Shown here: piece by piece, positions 23,033-33,568 of the stretch | How positions within the stretch are numbered: the first letter of the stretch is position 1 | How the letters are laid out: each line of letters begins with the position of its first letter | Source: Ciona intestinalis | Taxonomy: Eukaryota; Chordata; Ascidiacea; Phlebobranchia; Cionidae | DNA: 64,000 nucleotides | Reading direction: 5' to 3' | NCBI RefSeq assembly: GCF_000224145.3 | Contig: NC_020171.2 | Span: forward strand, 5,051 to 69,050 | Translations under genes and position numbers: made by a program | The notes under the pieces: model-generated | Database searches by the model: none | What the model was told of the DNA's origin: nothing | Seen by the model: the letters and a program-made list of their open reading frames with translations, nothing else

Positions 23033-24694
23033 TTGTCTCTAAGTTGCCCTATATATTTTTTCATTTATGATCACATTTACACTCAATGCTTCATCAGCGA
23101 AAACAGAAACGAAATATATTCTCCATCACCCGGCTGCTATCAAATCAATGCACTGCAATATATTGGCGCGAACCCACAAGTTGCTGGCTGGCCAGGTAAA
23201 AATCCAGTACAGTAAATGCTTGCAAAAACGATGGTTACGCAATAATGGCATTGTTGCGTAACATTAAAATGGTATTCTACAATTGTACGTTTCCCCATAC
23301 AAAGCTTTTCGTCTTACATTTACATTGTTTGATTGTAACACCTTATAGCCATAGGGCTTATGTATGCATATATATGTTTCATAGGTATTACAGTGAATGA
23401 ATGCTACCTGATGGACGGCTGTCCGGTTAATGGCAATTGTTACCGACCTGGTCAGCTCACGAGAGTCCAAGTAAGATCAGGAAAAGACACAGCTCGTCAA
23501 AGTGTCCAAACTGGTTACAACTACTTCGGTCAACCGATGTGTCTTAACTACAATCCAACAACACCACAAGAATACTTGGACGGTTATCATCAATGCAGAC
23601 AAGCTGGTTGTGTGGTTGACCCATTAATCACTCCAAATGTACTTAAACAACAGCTTTACCAAATTGCAACAACATTACCAGTTACTCAGCAATTGCCGTT
23701 TTGGAACGGTGTTTTGAGTGGCCAAATAAGAGCTGACAACTACAGGCAATATATGCGACCAAGTGCTTGTCCGACTGCTCAAGCGTCTTCTGGTACAGTA
23801 CCATATTCGTTAAGCTTAGGCAGAAAGAAGCGATCTATTTTTCCAGGTGCTGGGTCAACTTCCAACAGCGGCTTTCCAAATCTTGTGCCACAGTGCCCTT
23901 ACCAAAGTTACCAAGGTATTTTAACTGGAAGCTTCGCCAGTTGCTGTCAAAGAAATTACTGTTATACGCCAAGAACTAGCATCTTGAGGTCGGCTTCAGG
24001 GGTTGCAGCTTATCAGGGTGAATGGGGAGAATACAGCGCGTGTACTGTCAGCTGCGGTGGCGGGACAAGAACGAGAAGCAGACCATGCGTGAAATACCAT
24101 AATAACGACACTTGTGAACATGAGGCACAGCAAACTCATAGGTGTAATGTGGAAGCCTGTCCTCGGTTTGGAGACTGGGGCAATTATGGAGTTTGTTCTC
24201 ATGATTGTGGAGGTGGAACGCAAACCCGAACCCGACCTTGCTTACCTGAAGGTAGCACCTGCCAAGATGACGCTCAAGGAGGAGCTTCTCAATCACGACC
24301 TTGCAACCAAATTGCATGCCCAACCTATTCTGCTTGGGATCCATGGGGAGACTGCAGTGTTCGATGCGGCGTTGGAGAGAAAACACGGACAAGAACTTGT
24401 ACATCACCACCTGGAGCCGCACCATGTAGCGCAGAGTCTTTGATTTCCACAGAATCGTGCGCCGTTAGTTGTGGGACATGCCAGGAAACAGAAGGCCCAT
24501 GTGAATCATATAATAAATGCTACAAGGAAATTACAACTAAGTGCGTACCAGATGCACAGGGGGGAGCTTACTGTCCTAACTGTCCCAACCGTATCATTAA
24601 AAGACGTTGCTTTCCAACTAATGGTGGTATACTTGGCTCTTACTGCGCATACTGCCGGGACCCACAAGTTCCTTGTCTTCCAGTAACCCCATAA
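23033..24694 (+). CDS. Cassette B: orphan last two exons of a trefoil/TSP1 gene
   Basis: Exon 23033-23195 (phase 0 to 1) corresponds to the second P-type-like exon of C-E (SPSPGCYQINALQYIGANP), and 23385-24694 to the large last exon. Together they encode 490 residues: a Cys module (ECYLMDGCPVNGNCYRPGQL to CRQAGCVVDP), a furin-like RKKRS, a short module ending CYTPR, three TSP1 repeats and the Cys-rich tail. The frame is open throughout, and the AATAAA (24776-24781) and flanking 3' UTR match copy C, so the 3' end looks functional. In the first exon the conserved SGRxWNG start and its AG are replaced by AT-rich sequence, so the acceptor at TTAG|TTG is a weak choice. Phases allow splicing from gene A exons (20115 to 23033, or 20539 to 23385). 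Either an alternative 3' end of A or a truncated duplicate. Confidence 0.75.
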
Positions 24695-24775
24695 ACACTC
24701 TACCGTCTTTGCTTCTCGCAACATTTATTACCGCACGTGTTGAAAAGTAGTTACTCTTGTATTTTTCTTAGAGAA

Positions 24776-24781
24776 AATAAA
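24776..24781 (+). terminator. Poly(A) signal of cassette B
   Basis: AATAAA in the context GAGAAAATAAACAATGTA. Copy C has the same context (GAGAAAATAAAACAATGTA), so this 3' end was duplicated with the coding exon. Confidence 0.75.
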
Positions 24782-25002
24782 CAATGTATATGGAATAATT
24801 ATGTTAATAAAAACACTCGGCAGGCGAATGAAATGTTTACAGATTGGCTAGCTCAAAAACACGAAAAGGCGGTGCAACAACACACCGCGTAGATAGGGCT
24901 ATCTACCCCTTTACTTTTCAATGAAAGCTACTTGTGAGCCCTTAAACGTGTGTCCATAAAAAGATGTCTATACTAACTATTCCGACAGTAAATTTATGTA
25001 TA

Positions 25003-25190
25003 TAGTTCTGTGGGGGAAGATAGGATACTTTTAGCTCCTAATACCCAAACATCCTGGTTGTTTTTTAAACAATTAACAACGATATATGGGAGCCGTGAGA
25101 ATACGGTTTTATATTTCGGTAAATGTTCTTTGTTTACTACCAAAGGGGAGAAAATAGAATAAAAATGCCCCATCTTTCACCCTTTCTATA
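25003..25190 (-). mobile_element. M1 MITE
   Basis: Complete with eroded right end, about 280 bases before the gene C promoter motif. Confidence 0.8.
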
Positions 25191-25467
25191 AAAAAATATT
25201 CATATTTTATACGTACATAACCTGAAGCAGAGAAAGCATATCACTGTATAAGTTTTAGTTTGGGTGTATGAGCATTTTTGGTGTTTCTGAATATTCAAGT
25301 TTTCTGTTGAATATTTAAATCTAACATCTTCAGGGAGCATAAACGCAACCGTTACTTAGTAGTTCGCCTTTTTTGTTATTCCCCGAAAGAGAGATATTTT
25401 CTATAACCTACTGACGCGCCTTGTACTACCGGGCTCGGTGAAATTAAGAAGATTGTCTTTCTGAAAA

Positions 25468-25520
25468 CCCCTGTGGGCATCGAGTGTATGGTACAATGTT
25501 CGCCGCCCCATCTATATAAA
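25468..25520 (+). promoter_or_regulatory. Gene C core promoter with shared upstream motif
   Basis: The motif CTGTGGGCATCGAGTGTATG continues into GTAC (25491-25494). TATATAAA follows at 25513, 18 bases after GTAC. Copies D and E have the same arrangement with 17- and 19-base gaps. Confidence 0.65.
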
Positions 25521-25731
25521 GGACCGCAACAGCTTTTGATTCAGTATATCTGTCGAATAGACAGAGAGCAAGCTAGAAGAACAGAACGGGCTGGAGGGCC
25601 TTATCCCGAAGAGAAAATTTCTGCTCGATAATGAATTGTTAGATGTAGCGCAGTATAGGCTGTATGATCATCTTTATTTACAAAAGACCTTTACGAATTG
25701 TATTGTAATTTTACAGAGTTAAGAGGTTATA

Positions 25732-28700
25732 ATGAGGTTACTACTTTTAGGCTGCGTTTTCGTGCTTTCCGTGGCGTGTGCAGGTATGTTTTATCAATGC
25801 GGAGACAACTATTTTGCTGTTCTAAAACTAATAAGATCTTTCTATAGGTGCGCAAGACTGCAACGTCCATCAATTTACCATGTTCAATCAATGTAAGTAT
25901 TATGTTTAAACAAAAATAATTGAATGCTCGTAATGATTTGCTATATGTTAAAGCATATCTTAATATTTCGTTTTTTTGCAGCGAACCCTGGCCCTCCTTG
26001 TTTAAAAGACCCATGTGCTGCCGACAGCGAAGATGTGGCCTTGGAAAATTGCACCCTATACGTTCATTGCATGTTGTACGACAATGCATGTTATGCTAAA
26101 TATAGTAAGTTTTATATTATTTCGAGATAAATTTATATCGGCGAATACAAACGTAAACAAGTTTGAAATAGTATGTCGACTTCGGCGTTTTTAACCGCTT
26201 GCACGCTTGCACGCGGTATTATACACCCGATCTTAAAGAATCCGAGTACGCCGCAAATAACTTTGCGAACACCCATAACGTAAACAGAAATGGCTTGTTT
26301 GTCTGCTAGGTGTTGCGACCACGCTTATCTTCTTCCAATTAAATGCAAAAATATTTTTTACTTTAAGAGTGTTTTAAGAACTGTTGTTTTGTCGCTATAT
26401 CCTGCCTTTTCGTTTAAAATATTTCTAAATCTTTGCTGCCGTAATTAAAGAGACAAATACAGTTATTAATATATAGTAGGGTGGGGGAAGATGGGACAAC
26501 CTTTGTACATAATATCTAAATATTTTGATTGAGTACTTAACAATTAACAACGGTATGTGGGAATCGTGAGGATACGGTTTTATAATTCTTTGAATGTTTT
26601 TTGTTTACTATTACATGGGACGAAAAAATAAAACGAAAAGCTGTCCCATCTTTCCCCACCCTACTATATTATAGACGTATTGTATTGTTATAATGCCTAA
26701 ACCACATTAATTGCAGAACCAGCACAAGAATACTCTGACTTGACTGGAATATTGGAAGTGATCTTAAGCCTCGGCAACGGAACTACAACCACCTCAACAA
26801 ACACTGGTGATGGAGACGCCAGGCTTTACCCAATAGGTAAAACATAAACGTGCTAGCATATAGAAGCTTGAAGTAAGATAGGGAATGTTTGCATTCTTTT
26901 TTTTAGTAGCGTTGATAATTGTTAAAACACGACTCGGAAATGCTGAATATTTCGTGTTAATGTAACCCATCTTACGTCACCAAACTATAAGTTAGGTAAT
27001 TTTCTGTTACGTTAAAAATATTACCGTTAATTGTTAAAATACTTGCAGGTGGTACAGGCGGTTTACCAAATACTGGCTTGCCCGGGGGCTTAGGTAGTTT
27101 ACCTGGTGGTCTCGGTAGCTTTCCCGGCGCTAGTCAGTCTTTCCCAATTTGTACACCACCGGCAGTTTCGCCGGGTATTGGAGGTTTGCCTGGCCTTGGC
27201 GGACTCGGTGGACTAGGCGGTCTTGGTGGAGTTGGTGGGCTACCCGGTATGGGTGGAGTTGGAGGAATCGGTGGGATTGGCGGAATCGGTGGAATTGGCG
27301 GAATCGGCGGGATTGGCGGAATCGGTGGGATTGGCGGAATCGGTGGGATTGGATGTCCTTCTTCTTTTCCGGCAACATGCAATATTAATGCTCAATATCC
27401 AAGTTTGCTTCTACCTTTGTTAGAGGCACCAGTCAATATCCCATATTGCTTAAGGTGAGATAAATATAATATGATAATGTATGCAACTGTATGTAACTTC
27501 TTACTTTATCCTTGCGTGGCCGGAAAGCGACAGTCGTTGTAACACGGGCGTTTTGTTTCATACACCTCGTGCCAGCTTACGAGTTACCAAGTTTGTTACT
27601 GTGCTACCGCGCTGGTTAAGATAGTTTATCATATACTCACAAAATATCCCCAACAGAATACCATGCTCCACAAGCAATCCATGCCTTGAAAGAAATAGAA
27701 ACGCTTGTCTCAACGTCCCTGGGTGTTATTTCGACATGGGTCTTCTTAATCTACGACAACGTTATGGCAATACCATTATGCCCGGTGTACCTGTATGCCA
27801 TCTTGCAGTCAGAAACAAGAAGTTTCATCAATTGGTTGGCAACTACGTTCAAACGGTAAGTTGCAAAACGTATTGTATATAATGATCTTTCCTCTTTTAG
27901 CTGGAAGCGGTCATTTTTGACTTGGGCAAATCATTAAACAATTAGTAAAACATATTATACTCGCGTGGTGAAGAAAGAACAACTTTGTGGATTATTGTTT
28001 TTTTTTTCTTTACGAAACGTATCATGCACCCATACCACTATTATTTTAATTCGGTTACGACAATGCTAGCGTTCTTAAACCACCATGGCGACTGCTCGGC
28101 GATTTTCATTAGTTATTTTGCTTACCTCATTCAACTAATTCATAGAGTGGACGACAGTGGAATGGCATTTACACTCAATGTTTTCTTAACGAAAATCGAA
28201 ACGAAATATACGCTCCATCACCCGGCTGCTATCAAATCAACGTTCTGAAGTACATGGGAGTTCACCCTCAGGTTGCAGCTTCTTGGCCAGGTATACAAAA
28301 CGAAAATTAAATTAATGTAACTTATTTATCCTGTTGGGATAGAGTTTTCTATATATGTACCTTTTTGCGGCTAAATTTTGTTGGATTGCCCTGTGTGCAG
28401 CGTAAAACACATTACCATTATATTGACATGCCTATGATTTTTTCAATTGTAGGTTTATAAAAAAACTAATCTAACAAGTTTTAATTAGGTATGACAAACA
28501 ACGATTGCTACCTGATCGACGGTTGTCCAATCAATGGAGTGTGTTACCGACCTGGTCAGCTCACAAGAGTCCAAGTAAGATCTGGAGAAGACGCAGCTCG
28601 TAATAATGCCCAAACTGGTTACAACTACTTCGGTCAACCGATGTGTCTTAACTACAATCCAACAACACCACAAGAACACTTGGACGGTTATCATCAATGC

Positions 28701-29840
28701 AGGCAAGCTGGTTGTGTGGTTGACCCATCAATTACTACGAACACGCTGAAGCAACAGCTTTACCAGATTGCATTAACTTTACCTATTCACCAACAAATAC
28801 CTTTCTGGCGTGGTGTGTTGAATAACCAAATAAGAGCCGATAACTACAAGCAACACATGAATCCAAGCGGAGCTTGTCTGAACAATGTACAATCTCCAAA
28901 CATCGCACCATTTTCACTCAATGTGGGCAAGCGGAGAAAGAGGAATATCTTCCAAAACCTTGCTGGTTCGCTTACTGGTTTGGGTGGTTTGACTAGCGGC
29001 CTTCCATCTTCGTTTTTCCCTGGAACTACACCACAGTGCCCGTACCAAAGTTATCAGGGCTTTTTAAAAGGAAGCATTGCCGGATGCTGTCAACGAAACT
29101 ATTGCTACACCCCCAGGTCAAGCATCTTAAGGTCGGCTTCAGGAGTTGCCGCTTATCAGGCTGAGTGGGGAGAATACAGCGCGTGTACTGCCAGTTGTGG
29201 TGGTGGGACACGGAAGAGAAGCAGACCATGTGTGACCTACAGACACAACGACACTTGCGTACAAGGAGTGGCTGAAGAAACCCACCGATGCAATGTAGAT
29301 GCTTGTCCTCAGTTTGGAAACTGGGGAGGGTATGGTAGTTGCTCTCTTACTTGTGGAGGTGGAACACAAACCAGAACCCGACCTTGCTTACCTGAAGGTA
29401 GCACCTGTCCAGATGACGCTCAAGGAGGAGCTTCTCAATCACGACCTTGCAACCAAATTGCATGCCCAACCTATTCTGCTTGGAGTGACTTTGGAGACTG
29501 TAGTGTTGCATGTGGCGTTGGAGAGAAAACACGGACAAGAACATGTACATCACCACCTGGAGCCGCACCATGTAGCGCAGCGTCTTTGATTTCCACAGAA
29601 TCGTGCGCCGTTAGTTGTGGGACATGCCAGGAAACGGAAGGCCCGTGTCAAAGATTCAACGCATGTTACAAGGAGATTACAATGCAATGTGTGCCAGATG
29701 CAAATGGAGGAGCTTATTGTCCTAACTGTCCCAACCGTGTATCTAAAAGACGTTGCGTTCCAACTGATGGAAGCCTCAATGCCGCTTACTGCGGTTACTG
29801 CAATTGGCCACAAGTTACTTGTCTTCCTTTAACCCCATAA
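25732..29840 (+). CDS. Gene C: secreted trefoil-like/TSP1 multidomain protein
   Basis: Eight exons, all phase-consistent: 25732-25783, 25848-25892, 25982-26104, 26717-26836, 27049-27454, 27657-27855, 28146-28290, 28489-29840; 813 aa. Order: signal peptide (MRLLLLGCVFVLSVACA); short CNVHQFTMFNQ module; Cys module CLKDPC to CYAKY; acidic/Thr linker; Gly/Pro-rich spacer with GGIGG repeats (about 114-230) ending VNIPYCLR; P-type-like module with VPGCYFDMGL and PGVPVC (249-315); second with PSPGCYQI (316-363); third CYLIDGC to CRQAGCVVDP (about 369-443); basic KRRKR (511-515), a furin-type site; CCQRNYCYTP; TSP1 repeats at about 586-637, 640-689 and 692-740 (WGEYSAC-SCGGG, WGGYGSC-TCGGG, WSDFGDC-ACGVG); Cys-rich tail to 813. 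Trefoil and TSP1 modules occur in mucus and matrix proteins. A structural or defence secretion is inferred, not shown. Confidence 0.92.
26291..26473 (+). repeat. R3 repeat, copy 3
   Basis: TGGCTTGTTTGTCTGCTAGG to AATACAGTTATTAATATA, in gene C intron 3. The next base starts an M1 copy. Confidence 0.75.
26474..26668 (-). mobile_element. M1 MITE
   Basis: Complete, gene C intron 3, abutting R3 copy 3. Confidence 0.85.
26866..26992 (+). mobile_element. M1 MITE, internally deleted
   Basis: Ends AAGTAAGATAGGGAATG and AACCCATCTTACGTCACC with the middle missing, gene C intron 4. Confidence 0.55.
27196..27354 (+). repeat. Coding GGI/GGL tandem repeat
   Basis: Inside gene C exon 5. Nine-base units reading GGNATTGGC and variants give about ten GGI repeats after several GGL. 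Units alternate GGA, GGT and GGC codons. Expected to vary in length between individuals. Confidence 0.85.
27515..27605 (-). repeat. SINE tail fragment, minus
   Basis: In the intron after gene C exon 5. It reads TGCGTGGCCGGAAAGCGACA to CTCGTGCCAGCTTACGAGTT, the complement of the SINE tail. Confidence 0.75.
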
Positions 29841-29916
29841 ACACCTTCTTTGCTTTTCATACGTTTTCTGACCGTGTAGATTGAAAGGTAGTTACTCTTA
29901 AATTTTTACTTGAGAA

Positions 29917-29922
29917 AATAAA
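29917..29922 (+). terminator. Poly(A) signal of gene C
   Basis: AATAAA 77 bases after the stop, in the same context as in cassette B. Confidence 0.75.
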
Positions 29923-30236
29923 ACAATGTAATATGCAAAGTTTTGTCAATAGTGAACACTCGTCAAAAGGCGGTTTAGTTAACAGGTGGATAAGAGGGTT
30001 TCACAAATACAGATAGACCAGATAAAAAAAGACGTTTCTAGGTTAATTATCAAAGAATGTAAGTTATACGTATAGAATGATAACAAGTTATACGCTCGTA
30101 AACGTTTAAAACGAAACACATGTATACACTGTATAACTAGAAACATAAGAAAACAACAATACCGCATGTTATTACAGAAAATATAAAATATTAGTATAGA
30201 TATCTCTTGGGTTCCCTTAGTATTGTTTTGTCGTGG

Positions 30237-30245
30237 TATAAATAG
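30237..30245 (+). promoter_or_regulatory. Isolated TATA box, possible dead promoter
   Basis: TATAAATAG, the same core as gene E. No signal-peptide exon follows; a SINE lies 200 bases downstream. It may be the remains of the promoter of the decayed copy at 30922. Confidence 0.3.
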
Positions 30246-30431
30246 CGCGAAAACCTGCTTTTAGGCCTGCTCATCCGCTCACGTCCAACTTGTGTGAAAA
30301 TATATCTTGTCAACAATATTTCGCTATGAATACCGCTTATGGTAGTGCGGCGCTAGTGTGCCTATATACAAAATATCAAGTTCACATTGCGTTTGGCCGT
30401 ATTTTAAACACACGGTTGCCACACATTTGTG

Positions 30432-30590
30432 GGCGTATGTGTCCTTGGGCAAGATACTTAACGACAATTGCTCCAACCCAGTGGTCACTAATGGGTTGTC
30501 CAAATTATCAGCCATACATAATAAAAAAAAAATCCCCCCCAAAAAAAAAAAAAAAAAATCCAAAAAAAAATAAAAAAAATATGTACTGTT
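30432..30590 (+). repeat. SINE fragment with A-rich tract
   Basis: SINE body from GTGGGCGTATGTGTCCTTGG through ACTAATGGGTTGTCCAAATT, ending in a roughly 60-base A-rich run. Confidence 0.8.
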
Positions 30591-30921
30591 GGTAAAATCG
30601 ACGGTATGTTGCTGCATTGTTTGGTACTGCAAAGGATTGTTTATCTATTTTCCCGATTTCATAGCCTACGAAGACAAAATAGTTTTGAGGAACACACTTG
30701 CAAATTTTGACTTGCCTGCTTCGGCAGTATCTGGCACATAGTTACACTAAACGTTTTTATAACGATTGCGGACAGCGACGTTTATTCGCAGAACAATATT
30801 TGCAAGCGATTGAGTGGTTTCATTTGAAAGAACAACAAAATGCGTTATAGAAAGCATATTGGGCAAATTTGAAGGCTCAAAAGTATTTTTGAAATTAAAG
30901 TTTACGAGTATCGGGTCTTTT

Positions 30922-31070
30922 ACTTGTCAACGTTACAATAAATGCTACAAAGTAATAAGGCATTGTGTATACCGGACACACAAACTTACTGCCCTCAATG
31001 TCCTACCATTAAACATCGATGAGTTTTAACCGATGGTATCCCAAATACGCATTTTGCCAGTAATGCCGTT
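30922..31070 (+). pseudogene. Decayed tail exon of a sixth trefoil/TSP1 copy
   Basis: Aligns by eye with the end of the last exon of C and D: GTCAACGTTACAATAAATGC corresponds to D's GTCAACCATATAACAAATGC (CQPYNKCYKEI), then TACTGCCCTCAATGTCCTAC to TACTGTCCTAACTGTCCTAA. The frame is lost inside this region and a stop appears at 31027-31029. No TSP1 repeats survive upstream, so only about 150 bases are left. This shows the cluster once had another member between C and D. Confidence 0.7.
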
Positions 31071-31219
31071 CTTGTCCGGGCTTATATGATTCTGTTTATC
31101 CATAAAGAGCACGAAAGCGTTTACTGAGAAACGTCACAGCCTATATTGTTTTTGTGTGTTTGGGGCATGTACAAACAAAATTAATTGTCTTGAAAAATGT
31201 TTTTAACATCTTTAAAGTT

Positions 31220-31400
31220 ACAAAACTAGCAAGCGGGCATGAGGCGTAGGAAACAGACCCTTTTTGTTATTAGCGCTATCGTTTCCATGTCACACTAGGT
31301 TAAGCAGGTGGCATTTTTTAGTCATTTGTTTTCATTTATGACTGACAATTTGGACAACTAGTGAGAGCGACCATATGTTTAGGTCAATGCCCGTGTCTTT
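31220..31400 (-). repeat. Old degenerate SINE
   Basis: Diverged SINE sequence: AAGCGGGCATGAGGCGTAGG on one side, TGACTGACAATTTGGACAAC and GAGCGACCATATG on the other. Boundaries are uncertain. Confidence 0.5.
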
Positions 31401-31589
31401 CCATTACATGAATGGCACTACAAGAAGAAGTAGGAACACAATTTCCGCTAGGAGGCGATAACAAATTCGTTTCTCTATTTTGTGGGATCAGTTATTTTTA
31501 CGGTTTACAAACATAAGATTTAAACTACTAACCCCCAATCCCTAACTCATGCTAATCACACAAAAAAATAACTTAAAAAAAGTATTCCA

Positions 31590-31660
31590 AAATGTGCGGG
31601 ACTCGAACCCGCTTACGTTATGGATCTAAGGCTATGATAAGATAACCAAAAATACTTCGA
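31590..31660 (-). other. tRNA-like relic (T arm only)
   Basis: The minus strand reads GCGGGTTCGAGTCCCGC, a perfect 5-bp T stem with a 7-base TTCGAGT loop. The presumed acceptor, D and anticodon parts do not fold convincingly, so this is not called a tRNA gene. Probably a tRNA fossil or the head of an old SINE. Confidence 0.3.
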
Positions 31661-32914
31661 AATTATAACATTACATTACAGGTAGTTGTTACAAGACGGT
31701 GTACTGCAGACCACATATGTCTAATAACTAGCCCAAATTTAAGGTACAATACACTAAACTACAGCTATATATTAAATACTAATACGAACAACCGCAAGTA
31801 ACTTGGTTAATATATAATAGATTACTAGAATGCTTACAATTTAACTTGTTACGTCATAATCGATGGGCAATTTGTTTCTTTAATCAGCTGAAGAAAAACA
31901 TGAGATTAAGTTTAAACGTATTATAAAATATATTGGTTGAAATAGTTTTGTAACCACAATATTAATACGGTCCAGGCAACGTTTATCGCATTTTACTATA
32001 ACGCTTTAAAATTAAATAAATGTTATGCATGGGAAACTTCAAAACAGAAATGAATCTCAACCTAGAGTCAACAGCACTTTCTAGAATTTTCGAATAAAAG
32101 GAAGTACAGTTTAAAGTTTATTGTTTGGTTTAAGTCTTAGCACGTTTTTAAAACAACAATTTTGGGGGAAAAATAATTAAAAATTGCCACCAGGAAACCC
32201 GAAATTTTATTGCCTTTTTTAAATGGCATTCGTTTAGAGTAAACTTTAGCCTTGTTTACGGCAAGTTTATATATAATACATTACAGTTGGTTATTGCAAA
32301 ATTTAACTGTAAATATTTTCCGCAAGCAGGACCTATTTTAAGCAGAAATATGCCCCAAGGTTGGAAATTTCATGGAGTGCAAACTCGTACCAACATCGTA
32401 GGTACAAGCACCTACGCGATCTGCCACGCTTGTACTGACGCAACCAAATTTTGTTTTTCTTGCCCAAATATAGTTTATTTTGCCACGGATGACTAATAGG
32501 ATGCGGCATTAAATATGACATGTATATTGCTAGTACCTGCCCAGTGTTGCACAGATTAAATTTGGTGGCATAAGTAATACGGGTATTCCCTTCACAAGTT
32601 AAACATCAAATAGTCATCTGACAACTAAAAATTGAGAATTTTAAACTTTAAATTTCACAAATAAAAATTCACATTAATACCTGCAATTTAAACCCGTCAA
32701 AATAAAGAAATATATTATGAGGTAAAGCCCATCAGTATAGGAAAATAAGTTATAAGGAACATAGGTGTTGTCAGCCGAATTGACGTGGTAACCAATTATG
32801 AAAAATCCTGGCATAGGTAATACAAGCAATGCAACATTGGGATACATTATTTTTTTTCTATACTTTATTTGATAAGATGCAAACACGCATGCAGCAACTC
32901 AGAGATGTCTATAT

Positions 32915-33102
32915 ATGTAGGGTGGGGGAAGATGGGACACCTTTAACACATACTATCCTGATCGAGTTTTAAACAACTAACACAACTTTTGATGGATGTC
33001 GTAAGGATGCGGTTTCACAATTCTTTGAATATGTTTTGTTTACTACAAAATCGGACGAGAAAAGAGAATGAAAAGGTGTCCCATCTCCCCCCATCCCACT
33101 AT
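32915..33102 (-). mobile_element. M1 MITE
   Basis: Complete, about 150 bases before the gene D promoter motif. Confidence 0.85.
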
Positions 33103-33257
33103 ATCAAGTATATTCTACAAAGAAACTGCACAGTACAATATACAGACAGAGTCATTGGTAATGATTCGGCAATCCAGGTAATTATTCGCTTTGTTTTTCT
33201 GTTTTAATTGCCTACGGCGGGAAAAACTAGAATTGTTAAAATAAGCAATTTTGGTAA

Positions 33258-33308
33258 AACCTGTGGTATTGAGTGTCTGGTACTGTAGCCCAAATTTGTG
33301 TATATAAG
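33258..33308 (+). promoter_or_regulatory. Gene D core promoter with shared motif
   Basis: CTGTGGTATTGAGTGTCTGG leads to GTAC at 33280-33283, and TATATAAG starts at 33301, 17 bases further on. It matches the gene C promoter closely. Confidence 0.65.
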
Positions 33309-33568
33309 GGAACCATCCGCCACGTTTGTTGCAGAGAGATATTTGCCAGCGACGGGTTTGCTATATCAGTTGGACGAAGGCGGGCACTGTGTACATTTAT
33401 GCCTAAAGACTATCTGCTAATAAAGAAATGCTAATTTTTGTCGAATCTGTTGCAGTTTTGTGCATATATGCATAAACGCTAGCACGGCTGGATGTATGTC
33501 TTTTTATTTTGCACATTGGTGCTAAATACAAAAATGATCAATTTTGTTCTATGTTTACAGTGTTTAAA

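Larger units (their letters stand above)
24782..25731. other. Intergenic upstream of gene C
   Basis: Contains an M1 copy (25003-25190), the shared promoter motif (25468-25494), the TATA box (25513) and about 190 bases of 5' UTR for gene C. No other coding sequence was seen. Confidence 0.7.
29923..33568. other. Spacer between genes C and D
   Basis: 3.6 kb. It holds a TATAAATAG at 30237 with no surviving gene behind it, a SINE fragment with a long A-rich tract (30432-30590), the decayed tail of a sixth cluster copy (30922-31070), an old minus-strand SINE (about 31220-31400), a tRNA-like T arm (about 31594-31613), an M1 copy (32915-33102) and the promoter of gene D. The remaining sequence is AT-rich with no coding pattern. 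Confidence 0.65.

Noticed and set aside
24048-24425. Minus-strand ORF of 125 codons across the B TSP1 repeats, with shorter partners in C-E
   Set aside because: Shadow of the sense frame; no splice or poly(A) signals on the minus strand.
27130-27382. Minus-strand IPPIPPIPP-type ORFs in gene C
   Set aside because: Complement of the GGI codon repeat, which lies in a well-supported sense exon.
29299-29589. Plus-strand out-of-frame ORF (96 codons) in the TSP1 region, with look-alikes in B, D and E
   Set aside because: It only recurs because the true TSP1 reading frame is conserved between copies; no signal peptide, no independent start and no codon pattern of its own.
30290-30595. ORFs of about 100 codons on both strands
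   Set aside because: They run through a SINE body and its A-rich tract; no conserved protein pattern.
31590-31660. tRNA gene on the minus strand
   Set aside because: Only the T arm folds; acceptor and D arms do not pair and no box A is visible.
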